Positions 29,801-38,200 of a DNA stretch of 64,000 nt are shown piece by piece (the stretch's first letter is position 1; the number at the start of each line of letters is the position of its first letter). Origin of the DNA: Haematococcus lacustris. Taxonomy: Eukaryota > Chlorophyta > Chlorophyceae > Chlamydomonadales > Haematococcaceae. The translations under genes and the position numbers were made by a program. The stretch is taken from NCBI GenBank assembly GCA_030144725.1, contig JASKMD010000003.1, positions 9,622,737-9,686,736 on the forward strand, in the 5' to 3' direction. Below the pieces are notes generated by a model that saw nothing but the letters and a program-made list of their open reading frames with translations, was not told the DNA's origin and ran no database searches.

Positions 29801-31287
29801 GGGCTGGCTGCCGAGCACACAGCAGGCATAGCATCCTGCAGGTGTGAGGCTGCTGGGGCCAACATGGGGGTGCCGGTGACGGCATACATGCCCCCTGGTG
29901 ACTTGGCTGCGCTGAGGCGGAAGCCCTGCAGTGGCCCCTTGCCCTGCAGCTCACACTTGTCACCCTCAAACACCACACGGCAGTGTGAGTCAGTGGCTGC
30001 TGACACGCTGATGAAGTTGGCAGCTGCGTCGGGCACATGCAGGACACTGCCCATGCTGAAGTTCCCCTGGGCTGTACTGACGTGCACCGTCCCGTGCCCC
30101 ACTGCTTGCATCTGAGCCCCTGCCTTGCCCAGGTTCATGGTGACAGGTGGGGACAGGTTGCTGTAGTTAAACAGCACACTAGCATCGCGCACCACATGGC
30201 GGCTGGCGCCAGAGTCGATGATGAACTGATCCGGGCTTGATGCCGGCGTGAAGCCAGCAACAATGGGGCTGCATGCGGCCGCAGCCGCAGCCGGTGGAGC
30301 AGCTGGGGGGGAGGCAACGCAAGAGAATAGGGAGGCATTGAACACAGTGCTGCTGCTGCTGGCACTGCCACTAGCTCCCGCACCCCCCGCACCCCTGCTC
30401 CCACCACCGCGCCCCCCGCTTGCCTGGCCCTGGTCCCTGATGCGCTTGCGACACTCCGCCTTGAAGTGACCCGCCTTCCCACAATAGTGGCACACACCCT
30501 TGCCACCCGCACGATTAGGGGGAGGACCTGCGTTGTGCTCAGCGGTAGGAATCACACCCTTCCCCACTCCCAGCCCATACCTAGCTGTTGCCCCCCTGCC
30601 CCGCCCCCCCCTGCTACCCATAGCCATGAGGCTGGGCGGAGGCTGGCTGTCCTGCTGCAGCAGGTCCTGTTCCCACTGCACCAGGTCCTGCTGGATGCTG
30701 TCCAGGGTGAGGGCGGAGGAGGAGTCGCGTCCAAACTTGAGAATCTGCACAATGGGAGCGTAAGAGGGAGGGAGAGCGCTGAACACTCTGCGCACCACCT
30801 GCTGCTCATTGGTGTTGCACTTTGCTGCAGTCAGGTCTGCCCATAGCTGGCGTGTGCGGCTGAGGAACTGCATGATTGTCTCTGTGTCCCTCTTGGACAG
30901 GGCATGCAGCTGGTCATCAAGCTGCGCTTGCCGGGCGACGGTCTGCTGTTCAAACTGGGCTTTCAGGGCATCCCAAGCTGCCTTTGCTGTGGCTGCCGTC
31001 TTGATTGTGTGCAGGTGGTGATCGGCAACATGCTTGGCCAACACCGCTTTTGCTTTCTGGTCTTGCACCGCGTCCTGTGCTGCAGCCTGCACGGCAGCTG
31101 CATGCTGTGCGCGGGCGGTGGCGCTGGCTTCATCTGCCAGAGCTGCTGGTGGCTGCGCTGGGCCTGCGCTAACCACACCCCAAAGTCCGTACTCTACTAG
31201 CCCAAACTCAACACGAGTGGACCAAGTGTTCCAGTTCGATGTGTCAAGGGGCTGAATGTTTGCCCCAGACGACAGAATGGGCTGCAT
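26857..31287 (-). CDS. Copia Gag-Pol polyprotein (1476 aa)
   Basis: Single open frame in Ty1/copia order (PR-IN-RT-RH). Gag (UBN2-like) occupies about 1-230. The CCHC knuckle CHYCGKAGHFKAEC is at ~265-278. The aspartic protease motif DSGASRHVV is at ~357. Integrase zinc residues are at ~504-555 (HMRTGH...CGGCALGK), and its DDE core has MDVCGP (~577), SDNGSEY (~640) and PEQNGRAE (~669). A Pro/Gly linker with three 16-residue repeats lies at ~830-875. The reverse transcriptase has FKARLVVKG (~1022) and YVDD (~1159). RNase H has CDADYAGD (~1326) and CDNQAAL (~1402), with [10 protein letters not shown] near the end. Gag and Pol are in one frame with no shift, so the Gag/Pol ratio must be set by another means, as in Drosophila copia, which uses splicing. 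No broken residue was seen. Confidence 0.95.
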   Translation of the reverse strand: MQPILSSGANIQPLDTSNWNTWSTRVEFGLVEYGLWGVVSAGPAQPPAALADEASATARAQHAAAVQAAAQDAVQDQKAKAVLAKHVADHHLHTIKTAATAKAAWDALKAQFEQQTVARQAQLDDQLHALSKRDTETIMQFLSRTRQLWADLTAAKCNTNEQQVVRRVFSALPPSYAPIVQILKFGRDSSSALTLDSIQQDLVQWEQDLLQQDSQPPPSLMAMGSRGGRGRGATARYGLGVGKGVIPTAEHNAGPPPNRAGGKGVCHYCGKAGHFKAECRKRIRDQGQASGGRGGGSRGAGGAGASGSASSSSTVFNASLFSCVASPPAAPPAAAAAACSPIVAGFTPASSPDQFIIDSGASRHVVRDASVLFNYSNLSPPVTMNLGKAGAQMQAVGHGTVHVSTAQGNFSMGSVLHVPDAAANFISVSAATDSHCRVVFEGDKCELQGKGPLQGFRLSAAKSPGGMYAVTGTPMLAPAASHLQDAMPAVCSAASPPAVSPQVWHMRTGHASYSVLSNMQRKGLVHGVGVTAEQFAAAGSSSGVCGGCALGKQHRRVAVPLPNNAPPVTRPLGLVHMDVCGPMRTAARDGSRYFATFLDELTSLSVVVMLKQKSDVPNAVMHVVQLLEKQSGHQVRVLRSDNGSEYFNSKLSSWCSSKGIRQEHSAPYSPEQNGRAERLNRTLVECARSMLHWAGLGLVNWGDAIRTACYLRNLLPVTGQRLTPWEAFWGVKPDLSWLRVFGCTVWVHVPQVNRSKLDAKSQPGRLVGYEQGAKAYRVLVGTKVVVSKDVLFDERAVCAGEFSSAQVDVGNLDQGPSSAATPVVLPQLPPPPVPPGGGGAAPQLPPPPVPPGGGGAAPQPPPPPVPPGGGGGSSSSSSAGTAPGGGASEQSARSSSASTAGSSSDEGDGGSSSMGSGVGPGPAPAPVPPDPPAARRSLRDRRAPSRYSPDLMASAVDAAESDTPTVAQALAGPRAEQWRQAMLEELAGLHANQTWTLVECPKGAKVLPCMWVLKVKRDAAGSIERFKARLVVKGFHQQLGVDVGEVWAPVSKHSTLRALLVKAAAQDMELHQLDVQAAFLNGRLEPDEVIHMQQPEGFAEGGSSKVCRLQRALYGLRQAPRAWHTRLKQELEAMGFTASQADPSLFTLVRPTGTVWLLVYVDDCLICSSKGDSDSLSFVKQQLSAAFQVKHIGEPELFLGMQISRNRAERTLHLSQPRFVAELVTSHGMADAHPKTVPMSTSTKLSREGTPLDTGQHSFSGLVGSLMYLACCTRPDIAFAVGALARHLAAPTEQHWQAARAVLSFVKGTAGHGLLLGESTALQGYCDADYAGDIDTRRSTTGYVFTMGGTAVSWSSRLQPTVAAATAEAEYMAAAAAVKEALWLSKLLRDLQLSGGSVAIMCDNQAALKLLQNPIASNRSKHIDVHHHFARERAARGEVQFEYCSTDSMVADIMTKALPAVKFGFCQQGMGVFSAA
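28672..28812 (-). repeat. 48-bp coding repeat in Copia integrase-RT linker
   Basis: Three tandem copies with a 48-bp period (CACCGGTGGC at 28693, 28741 and 28789). They encode a 16-residue Pro/Gly-rich unit (PPPPVPPGGGG core) between integrase and reverse transcriptase. The period is a multiple of three, so length changes keep the frame. Confidence 0.85.
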
Positions 31288-31385
31288 GCTGCTGCCCCTT
31301 GCGCGAGCTGCACTAGCTGCGCGAAAAACTGCGGCTGCGATCTGCAGCGCTGGTGCCTACAACACCGTCACACAGCGGCCTGCGC

Positions 31386-31401
31386 TGGTGGGCCCATAAC
31401 C
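31386..31401 (-). promoter_or_regulatory. Copia primer-binding site for half tRNA-iMet
   Basis: The 16 bases adjoining the 5' LTR, TGGTGGGCCCATAACC on the + strand, match the anticodon arm of plant initiator tRNA-Met (CAU anticodon within GGGCCCATAACC) as I recall it, and a CAGCGG that resembles the D-arm occurs ~20 bp further away (31373-31378). The element RNA (minus strand) is therefore complementary to an internal part of the tRNA, not its 3' CCA end. This is the half-tRNA priming known from Drosophila copia and Ty5. No match to the usual 3'-end PBS was seen. Confidence 0.8.
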
Positions 31402-31620
31402 TGATGGAAACCTGTAGGCGAGACGACGCGTCACGGGACCAGACTAAGGTTACAATGTAAGCTAGATCAACGAACATGCACTCACACACCTGTAGGCGAG
31501 ACGACGCGTCACGGGACCAGACTAAGGTCCCGAGCACTGCCCACAGGCGAACCAAAACTAGAAGGTCACACTTAAGCAAACACTGAGGTTGGCCTGACTG
31601 GCACACCTCTTACTCTAACA
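31402..31620 (-). repeat. Copia 5' LTR, shared with the truncated second copy
   Basis: 219 bp, apparently identical to the LTR at 26502-26720, including the internal 40-bp direct repeat (31411-31450 and 31489-31528). On its right it is followed by PPT and 3' pol sequence of another Copia copy, so it serves as 5' LTR of one element and 3' LTR of the other. Confidence 0.92.
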
Positions 31621-32196
31621 CTCCCACCCAGGCAGGTCAGCCTCAACAACACCTTCATTACTCATGTACGTCCAGCAGAGACTACGCAGTCATGCAAACA
31701 GACAGGATGCAGGCAGGCAGGCGCTGTACGCACACTAGACCTGTCCAAGCACCTCTCTAGGCTGCTGAGAACACACCCATCCCCTGCTGGCAGAATCCAA
31801 ACTTCACTGCTGGCAGTGCCTTGGTCATGATGTCGGCCACCATGCTGTCAGTGCTGCAGTACTCAAACTGCACTTCCCCCCGAGCTGCCCGCTCCCGTGC
31901 AAAGTGATGATGCACGTCGATGTGCTTGCTGCGGTTGCTGGCAATGGGATTCTGCAGCAGCTTCAGAGCGGCCTGATTGTCGCACATGATGGCGACGCTG
32001 CCCCCTGACAGCTGCAGGTCCCGCAGCAGCTTGCTGAGCCACAAGGCCTCCTTGACTGCTGCTGCTGCTGCCATGTACTCGGCCTCCGCGGTGGCTGCTG
32101 CAACAGTGGGCTGAAGGCGGCTGGACCAGCTCACTGCTGTCCCTCCCATGGTGAACACATAACCGGTGGTAGACCGGCGAGTGTCAATGTCACCGG
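31621..32196 (-). pseudogene. Truncated second Copia: PPT, 3' UTR and RNase H part of pol
   Basis: Corresponds base for base, as far as I compared, to 26721-27296 of the full element. The pol frame (stop at 31757) keeps only the last ~147 residues, from GDIDTRR of RNase H onward. The break at CACCGG joins host spacer GGTGAATCAC with one or two shared G bases. No reverse transcriptase, integrase or 5' part remains. Confidence 0.93.
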
Positions 32197-33077
32197 GTGA
32201 ATCACTAGCTATGTTGCTGCCGCTGCTAGAGTACACGTTGTGTGTTGTAAACAATGGGAAGCCGTTAGAGCCCTGACACGTGTGGTACGAGCTCTGGTTG
32301 GGTCGGCCATGGCTGTGACGATGTAGCTAGCATGCTGCCACTTTTGGCCATACCCTCATCGCTGGCTGGTGGTTTCTCTCCTATGCAGCCTTGTGGCGTC
32401 ACCGCATTGTCTTGCATCCCTGCATGCTGGTTCATGCCATGTGCCATCGAAGCTATGCTGCATACAGCCTGTGTTCACAGCCGTTCGATGCACCGCTGTC
32501 ACTCCCCTGCTTTCCAACTCAATATCCCAGTGCCATAGTTGAGCTGAGAGATGAGATGAGTTACATCATCGAAGTTGCTGTGGCTCTCGTGTACATGCTG
32601 TGGGTCTCTTGCCCCCCTGCATGCAGAACCTCGTGCAAGTGCACCTTTCCATATCCTTGGTTACCCAAGCAAAAGTGCAGGTGTGCAGGGCAGACGTCCT
32701 GCCATCCCCTGGTGGAACCCTGCCGGCCAGCACTCGTGACTCACATCGGCACGGCTGTGATCAGCACGGGTTGATGCCAGCAGTGTGCCGGTGCTTACCA
32801 TCAACAGTTGAGAATGCAACGCAGGGCAGGCCACTTGGATAAGGATAAGGGTACTGTAAGCCACATCAACACCGCTTGGGATGCGTAGGGCTGTGCTGCC
32901 AGCAGTGTTAGGCTGCACACGTCAAGGGCCCTTACTTGGCTGCCCGGTCTGTGTGTGCCGGCGCGTGTGTGCTGGCAAGGCATGCTGGATCAAGGCCTTG
33001 GCCATTGATGCAGCATACTGCCACATCACCAGTCCTTTACAGCCAGGATGTTTTCCTGGCAGCAGCAGTGATTCACT
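32197..33077. other. Host unit spacer between Copia remnant and LINE B
   Basis: 32197-32669 is the tail of a unit and carries the same 10-bp deletion as unit 1 (GTGAATCAC directly followed by TAGC). 32670 onward is the head of a right-type unit (CCTTGGTTACCC, GGAACCCTGCC) ending at GTGATTCACT, where LINE B begins. No gene recognised. Confidence 0.75.
32857..33077. repeat. Left 221-bp direct repeat flanking LINE B
   Basis: Host unit sequence from TAAGCCACATCAAC to GTGATTCACT, repeated at 38822-39042 with no difference that I could find. The equal length, apparent identity and shared ATTCA variant (other units have CTGCA) make it look like an unusually long target-site duplication. Confidence 0.82.
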
Positions 33078-33247
33078 AGTGGTCCCTAGTATTCCCGTGA
33101 ATGGTCCCTGGTGGTCCGGCTCAAATGCAGGCCCTAGTGAAGGAAGAAGGATATGTTACATCCACATAGCTGCCTGATCCATACATAGTGGGTTCAACAG
33201 CACAAACCGCCGCAGCACACCGCCGCAGCACACCCCCGCAGCACGCC

Positions 33248-33320
33248 GCCGCAAGCCGCAAGCCGTGCAAGCCGTGCAAGCCGCAAGCCGCAAGCCGCAA
33301 GCCGTAAGCCGCAAGCCGCA
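33248..33320 (+). repeat. Heptamer-like GCCGCAA repeats in LINE B 5' region
   Basis: About ten degenerate tandem copies of GCAAGCC/GTAAGCC, preceded by CCGCAGCAC repeats from ~33208. It lies just upstream of the ORF1 ATG, so it is part of the 5' UTR and may belong to an internal promoter (inference). Confidence 0.8.
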
Positions 33321-33369
33321 TTGGCGGCGCCTCCAACTCTTACCTGTGCTATCCAGCCCCGCGCCCGAC

Positions 33370-33578
33370 ATGGCCAAACCTACCCCCCTCAGCAACTCCT
33401 TCGCTGCCCTCGCCTCTTTCCCACTGACCAGGCCTCGGTCTCACCCCCCCACAGAGCAGTCAGCGGCAACAGCAGCCCGGGGTGCCGACCACTTCACTCT
33501 GGAGGAGGCAGCTCGCATTGCTCTATCTGAGCAGCTCACAGAGCGTTTTCTCAACGAGCAGCGGGAGCAGCACCAGCG

Positions 33579-33614
<36 letters not shown>

Positions 33615-34795
33615 GCAGCAAGCAGCAGCAGCAGCAGCAGCCAACTGGGGCAGGGGCCTCACCAATAACTGAGGCCCGGCTCCAGGAGGTACTAGCGCAA
33701 ACACTGACACAGACGCTGCAGCAGATAGTCATGCCGCAACTGACCTCCATCAACCAAACCATTGAGACAGTTAAGAGCGAGTTGCAGAATGTCCAATACG
33801 ACGTAGCCAAACTGAGTGTGGGGCACATTGAGCTAGAGGGAGAATCGAGGGAGGTGCGTGCAGAGATGGCCTCAGTGGAGCAGCGCTGCAGCGTGCAGCT
33901 GGCAGCAATGGCCTTCAACATCCAGCTAGCAACAGAGCAGCGCAACAATGCGGGGGTGGTGGTCTTCTTTGCCCCCCGCCCTGATGAGGCAGCCATCAAG
34001 GCTCTGTGCACCAGCGTCGGCGTCACTGATGCCCGGGTAATGCACTCTAGCCCGACTATCGCTAAGGTCAGTGTCGGCTCCCATGCCTCAGCCCTCAGCG
34101 TTCTGGCTGCTGCCCAGCAGGCCGCACTCCCAGCAGACCTGGGCAAGGGTCCGCTGCAGCGTGTCGTGTGGCCAGCTCGCCGGCAGCTGCAGGCCGTTGT
34201 GGATAAGAGCAGTGTGCGGTCCCCTGTACACGGCATGCGCTTTGAGTGCAACAAGTCACGTACAGCCATCATCACCACCTGGAAGGGGAAGCAGATTACC
34301 TACCCCCTGTTTGTCCACCTCAGCAACCTCAGCAAGCCAGACCTGAAAAGCATGGATGAGTGCAGCATTGAGGCAGCCTGTGAGTATGCGGCTGCGGACC
34401 AGCCTGCAGCCTTCCTCCTACCAAGGTCCCTCGCCACCCGTCAACAGCAGCAGCAGCATCAACAGCAGCAGCAGGGTGCGGCAGCGGCTGCTGCAGCAAT
34501 GGAAGAGGACAACCAGCCTGCAGATCCTAACCCGCCCCCCCCCCCTAACCGGGTGCAGCGCAGTGCAGCAGCAGCAGCAGCAGGGGGCCCTAACCGGGCA
34601 CCAGCCGGCAAGGCTCCGGGGAAGGCAGCTGCGCCGGGCAGCCGCCCCGCCTCGCCTAACCAGGTGCAGCGCAGTGCAGCAGCAGCAGCAGCAGCAGCAG
34701 CAGGGGGGCCTAACCAGGCACCAGCCGGCAAGGCTCCGGGGAAGGCAGCTGTGCCGGGCAGCCGCCCCGCCTCGCCTAACCAGGTGCAGCGCAGT

Positions 34796-34830
<35 letters not shown>

Positions 34831-35197
34831 GGGGCCTAACCAGGCACCAGCCGGCAAGGCTCCGGGGAAGACAGCTGTGCCGGGCAGCCGCCCCGCCTCG
34901 CCTAACCAGGTGCAGCGCAGTGCAGCAGCAGCAGCAGCAGCGGGCCCCAGCCAGACAACAGCCAAGACTGTGGCACCTGGTCGCCCCACCCTGCCCAACC
35001 AGACACAGCGCAATGCAGCAGCAACAGCAGCAGTCCTCGACCATCTGCCCCCCCCCCCCGCCCTTCCCCCTGGGGGGTGGCGGCCACTCGGCCCCAGGCT
35101 CCCCAACCAAGAGCCGCCCGCTCTCTCCCCCTTTGGGGAATCACCGCACAAGGCATCAAGCGGGGTTAGGTGCGTCTGGGGAGACTCCTACGGGTAA
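33370..35197 (+). CDS. LINE B ORF1: L1-type RNA-binding protein with frame break
   Basis: Starts at ATG 33370 (MAKPTPLSN). That frame runs through a polyglutamine tract and stops at 33672. The +1 frame is open through the CAG tract and continues to 35197, so one extra base (or two missing) in 33580-33640 separates the halves. After the tract: a coiled-coil-like segment (~33670-33940, ITEARLQEVL onward), then a fold resembling an RRM (VVVFFAP, then AKVSVGS, ~33955-34120), a basic C-terminal part, and Ala/Gln-rich repeats. The order coiled coil, RRM and CTD resembles L1 ORF1p, a nucleic-acid chaperone that coats element RNA. The domain calls are by eye. Confidence 0.7.
33580..33640 (+). repeat. 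CAG/CAA microsatellite in LINE B ORF1
   Basis: About 20 CAG/CAA triplets with one irregular CAAGCAG step near 33620-33632, where the polyglutamine reading moves by one base. This is the likely site of the ORF1 frame break. Confidence 0.9.
34553..35005 (+). repeat. Coding minisatellite in LINE B ORF1 (111-126 bp units)
   Basis: Units start at GTGCAGCGCAGTGCAGC at 34553, 34664, 34784 and 34910 (the last degenerate). Lengths of 111, 120 and 126 bp differ only in the number of GCA codons, so the frame is kept. Each encodes VQRS, a polyalanine run, then GGPNQAPAGKAPGK and PGSRPASPNQ, a basic, disordered segment. Confidence 0.88.
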
Positions 35198-35243
35198 GCT
35201 CAGGGCGGTGGGGGCTCAGGGCGTGGGAGAGGGTCGGGGCTAG

Positions 35244-38200
35244 GGACTCGCCCCCCGGGAGCTCAGGTTAGCGGTCCACAATGTGAATGGCCTTAAGCAT
35301 GACACCACCTCAGTCAAGTTCACAGCTATTAGGAGGCTGGTGGCCGAGCATGATGTCATCGCTCTGTGCGAGACACGCAGCAATAGGATAGCGGAGTTCA
35401 TGCAGCATGCGCCCACCCATAGTGCCTTTCACACTACTGTTTCACGTCAGGGGGTGCCGGGTCAGGGGGTGGCCCTTCTGCTGCGCAAGGAGCTAGCCAG
35501 GCACGCCAGGCTATGGCGCACCAGTAGTGCCATGCAGCTGCTTTGGGTCAGGCTGGCAGGGTGTGTGTGTGGGCTTGAGGGCGATGTGTTGCTGGGTGTG
35601 TGCTACATACCCCCCGCTCACAATGTCTCCGAGCACTTCAACCACTTGCTGCTAGAGCTCCAAGAGGCTACATCACACACACCACATGTCCTCCTGATGG
35701 GTGACCTGAACTCTCATTTAGGCAAGCTGAGCGAGATAGGTGACCTCCATGGCTGGGCCATGCTGCATCCGGAGCTTTGCGTGCCTAGGATTGGCCCAGC
35801 CAAGTCTAACTTAGCGGGCAGGGAGCTAGTTGACGTGCTATCAGCTACAGGCCTTGTTGCCACCACCGGCAGGGGACATGGGGACATGGGACAGCGCACC
35901 TGCAGAGCTAGCACTCGCACGGAGCACATCATCATGAGTGAATCGGTTTACTCTTTGAGCCACACATCTTCCTTCCCTGACGCTTGCCATGAGTTTGACC
36001 ACTCCCCCATTACCCTATCATTCAAGGCACCAGCACAAGCCACTACACCCGTCCACACCTGCAATGCTGACTGCCACACTGGCCCACAGTTCCAATGGAA
36101 GCCAGATCATGCTGCTCGGTATGTGGGCGCCCTCATTGCCTTAGAAGAGGAGGTCATGGCTGTCAAGCAGGCTGTTGAGCAAGGCACACACCCTGACTCC
36201 ATCAACCGCTTTGTGCATGACATCATATCACGGGCTGCGGGCAGTGCGGGGATGCTCAGGCCAAGGCTCTGCCCATTGGCGCGTGTTGACAAGCACACCA
36301 CAGTTAAGCCTGCCTGGTTTGACCGGTCATGCAAGGAGGCTAAAGCCGCACTCTGGCAGGCTCTGCGTAGCGGGGAGGCCTTGCACCTTTACAGGGCTAG
36401 AAAGCAGGCCTATAGGAGGCTGGTTGCTAGAGCTAAGTCTGCGTGGTCCAAGCACAGAGCTGCCAAGCTTCTAGACATGCTCAAGCACAACCCTGGGGAT
36501 GCACTCAAGATGCTCCGTGTCAAGCACGCACGCCAACAGTCCATGGTTCCCATTGACAAGTGGCATCAGCATCTGCAGGCCTATTTCACAACAACCACTA
36601 CGACACACGAAGCACCCGATGTGATCCCTGAGCCAGCCAGGACCAGGCAAGCTGTGCCTGCCCATTTGCAAGCCGTCCCTCTTGGGAGAGGCAGACTTCA
36701 CTCTGTCCCTGCCCCTGTCACAACACATCCGCCTGCCTATGAGCTGCCCCATCTTGACAACATCACATCCATTGTACAAGCACAACTACGTGAGCTCAAC
36801 AATGACACAGCACCTGGCCTGGATGGGCTCCCAGCCCCCTTCATCAAGCACGCCCGCACAGTTGAGGAGGGTGTTACCACATACTTGTTGCTCCCTCTGC
36901 TTGCCACATGGTTTCACAGCATGATGCGCACGGGGATCATCCCAGCGGCTTGGAAGGTAGCTAGAATCAGCCCCCTCTTCAAGGACACAGACCCCACAGA
37001 CCCCAACAAGTACAGAATGCTTGCTGTGAGTAGTGTGTTGTACCGCCTGTATGCTAACGTCTTGCGGCACGTGCTGACTGCCTGGTGCATGACACACAAA
37101 GTGCTGCCAGCTGAGCAGTTTGGGTTCATCCCGGGACGCAGCACCATGCAACCCATGTTCATTCTGCGCCATCTTGTCCATGCTCAAAAGGCTAGCGCAG
37201 ATGCCAAGCACCGCAAGCTTTTCACTGCCTTCATTGACTTCAAACAGGCCTATGATCACATACCTCGACAACAATTGTGGGAACACTTGCGGGTTGGGGT
37301 CAAGCTGCCACAGCCCTTGCTTGCCTGCCTGGAGGGTCTGTATAGGGATGATAGCTATGTGCTGATAGATGGCCCCCACCGCACCCCCCCAGTGACTCCG
37401 GACCAAGGTGTCAAGCAAGGCTGCCCCATCAGCCCACTCTTGTTTGCTCTCTATGTTCACGACATTAGTAAGGAGTTCCTGGGTCCTGTTGATGCTGTGA
37501 GAGTGCAAGGCACACCTGTCACCCATTTCATGTATGCTGATGACCTGACCCTGGTGAGCACCTCGTCCCACGGGCTGCAGCGGCTGGTCTGCCAGCTGCA
37601 AGGCTTTGCAGACAGGAAACACCTTACAGTCAATGTGGGCAAGTCAAAAGTGATGGTCTTCAATGGCAACTCACAGACTGCAGCACCTAGCATTGGGTAC
37701 AAGCATGAGATCCTGCCTGTGGTGAGAGAGTTCAAGTATTTAGGCATGCACTTCAACCCCAGCGCCACCCCTGCTTTTGCTGCCACTCATATGAGGGCTG
37801 GCATGTTCCTCGCCATGCGCCAGGCGTGCAAGCGTGCCAGAGAGTATGGGGTCCTGCATGATCCATATGCCCTGTGTCACCTCATTAGAGCGTTTGTGCT
37901 CCCCTTAGGGCTGTATGGCAGCCAGGTATGGGGCACTGCTTTCCTTGGGCATGGTGTGCAACTCTCCAACCCAGTGCAAACACGCATGCTCAGCTTTCTC
38001 AGGTTTGCTGCCAGGGTACGTAGCTCAGTGTCAGGCCTGATGGTGCTGCATGAGTTGGGGCAGCTGCCCCTCCAACTTTACTGGCTAAGGGCTGCATGCA
38101 AGTTCTGGAACACTGCCAAACTTTCCCACAGTGACCTGCTGATGAGGGTCATCAAGGCAGATGTGGAGTTAGGCAGGAGCTGTCAGGCTAGTTGGAGTGC

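Larger units (their letters stand above)
26502..31620 (-). mobile_element. Full-length Ty1/copia LTR retrotransposon, 5119 bp
   Basis: Minus-strand element with the 5' LTR at 31402-31620 and the 3' LTR at 26502-26720. Both are 219 bp, start TG and end CA, and looked identical when read side by side. The internal region holds a PBS, one Gag-Pol frame and a polypurine tract. Identical LTRs plus an open 1476-codon frame indicate a very recent insertion. The left host flank ends ACAATTGAGGT. There is no matching right-hand duplication because the 5' LTR runs straight into a second, truncated copy (31621-32196). Confidence 0.95.

Noticed and set aside
33248..33320. Tandem GCCGCAA repeats as a telomere-like or CRISPR-like array
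   Set aside because: The repeats are contiguous without spacers and do not match the algal telomere TTTTAGGG. They lie in the LINE B 5' UTR.
34356..35243. 295-codon Gln/Arg-rich frame overlapping LINE B ORF1
   Set aside because: It is the CAG-repeat region read in a different frame. The ORF1 frame has the coiled-coil and RRM-like order and fits better.
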